DNA from: JBFWNZ01 sp050250795
GTDB taxonomy: Bacteria > Pseudomonadota > Alphaproteobacteria > UBA8366
Assembly (NCBI GenBank): GCA_050250795.1
Contig: JBFWNZ010000218.1
Location: 1-6,612, forward strand
Reading direction: 5' to 3'
DNA length: 6,612 bases
Positions 6,358 through 6,612 of this stretch are shown in pieces. The translations under genes and the position numbers were made by a program. The notes under the pieces are model-generated. The model saw nothing but the letters and a program-made list of their open reading frames with translations. It searched no databases and was not told the origin of the DNA. Each line of letters starts with the position of its first letter. The first letter of the stretch is position 1.

Positions 6358-6612
6358 TTATCCAATACTTGCCGAGGGTTCGCTGTCGGCAGATGCCAAA
6401 AGGGCATCGCGGTGCGCGGGGTGTGCGACGGCGGCCAGCGCGCTCGCTCGCTCGGCCAGGCTGCGGCCGCGCAATTCGGCGATGCCGTATTCCGTGACCA
6501 CGAAATCCGCTTCGGAGCGCAGGGTTGTGACCGGGCCGTCGAGTCGCGGCACGTTCCGGCTGATCCGGCCGTCGCGCGAGGCCGCAGGCAGCATGATGAC
6601 CGCCCGTCCGCG
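6358..6612 (-). CDS. Acetyl-CoA hydrolase/transferase family protein, C-terminal 84 residues
   Basis: The frame enters at the window edge and ends at TAA (6358-6360), so only the last 84 codons are present and the true start lies outside. The tail of the acetyl-CoA hydrolase/transferase C-terminal domain is recognisable: RAVIMLPAAS (3-12), RNVPRLDGPVTTLRSEADFV (19-38), the family hallmark VVTEYGIAELRG (38-49), and AHPAHRDALL (63-72). Relatives include 4-hydroxybutyrate, succinate and propionate CoA-transferases and acetyl-CoA hydrolases. The catalytic glutamate and substrate-determining regions are upstream and not visible, so the specific reaction cannot be assigned. The last dozen residues are Ser/Ala-rich and diverge from the family, which is normal. 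An internal ATG at 6594 is not the start, because the conserved domain continues upstream of it. Confidence 0.88.
   Translation of the reverse strand, partial: RGRAVIMLPAASRDGRISRNVPRLDGPVTTLRSEADFVVTEYGIAELRGRSLAERASALAAVAHPAHRDALLASADSEPSASIG

Overview
The window is high-GC bacterial DNA. The gene content points to an alphaproteobacterium, most likely a Rhodospirillales-like lineage. Signs of this are a two-TM apolipoprotein-like giant coiled-coil protein, a DUF1289 protein, and two lipoproteins of a type I associate with that group. No rRNA, tRNA, CRISPR array or mobile element is visible.

Layout: (i) Positions 2350 down to 1, minus strand, hold the first 783 codons of a very large protein whose C-terminus lies outside the window. 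It has a two-helix membrane hairpin followed by about 25 tandem 25-residue helical repeats, and resembles in architecture the rhizobial growth-pole-ring protein (GPR/RgsE). (ii) 2457-2678, plus strand, is a small DUF1289 four-cysteine protein. (iii) 2766-4493, plus strand, reads as one 575-residue selenoprotein gene interrupted by an in-frame TGA at 3057-3059. The TGA sits where the redox residue of the UGSC / GrdB-like motif belongs (here U-G-A-C), and a SECIS-like hairpin follows it. Standard translation would split it into two false ORFs. (iv) 4560-5411, minus strand, is an OmpA-family peptidoglycan-binding lipoprotein. (v) 5623-6237, minus strand, is a four-cysteine putative lipoprotein of unknown function. 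(vi) 6358-6612, minus strand, is the C-terminal end of an acetyl-CoA hydrolase/transferase-family protein.

Two strong minus-strand intrinsic terminators (4499-4534 and 5555-5587) isolate the OmpA and four-cysteine genes as separate transcription units. The selenoprotein gene has its own leader and runs convergently into the OmpA terminator. Three products act in or on the cell envelope: the coiled-coil protein and the two lipoproteins. The selenoprotein and DUF1289 protein look like cytosolic redox or metal proteins with no visible link to the envelope genes. The most notable item is the selenoprotein: a UGSC-type N-terminal domain fused to a large uncharacterised C-terminal domain, in an organism that would need SelA/SelB/SelC/SelD, none of which is in this window.
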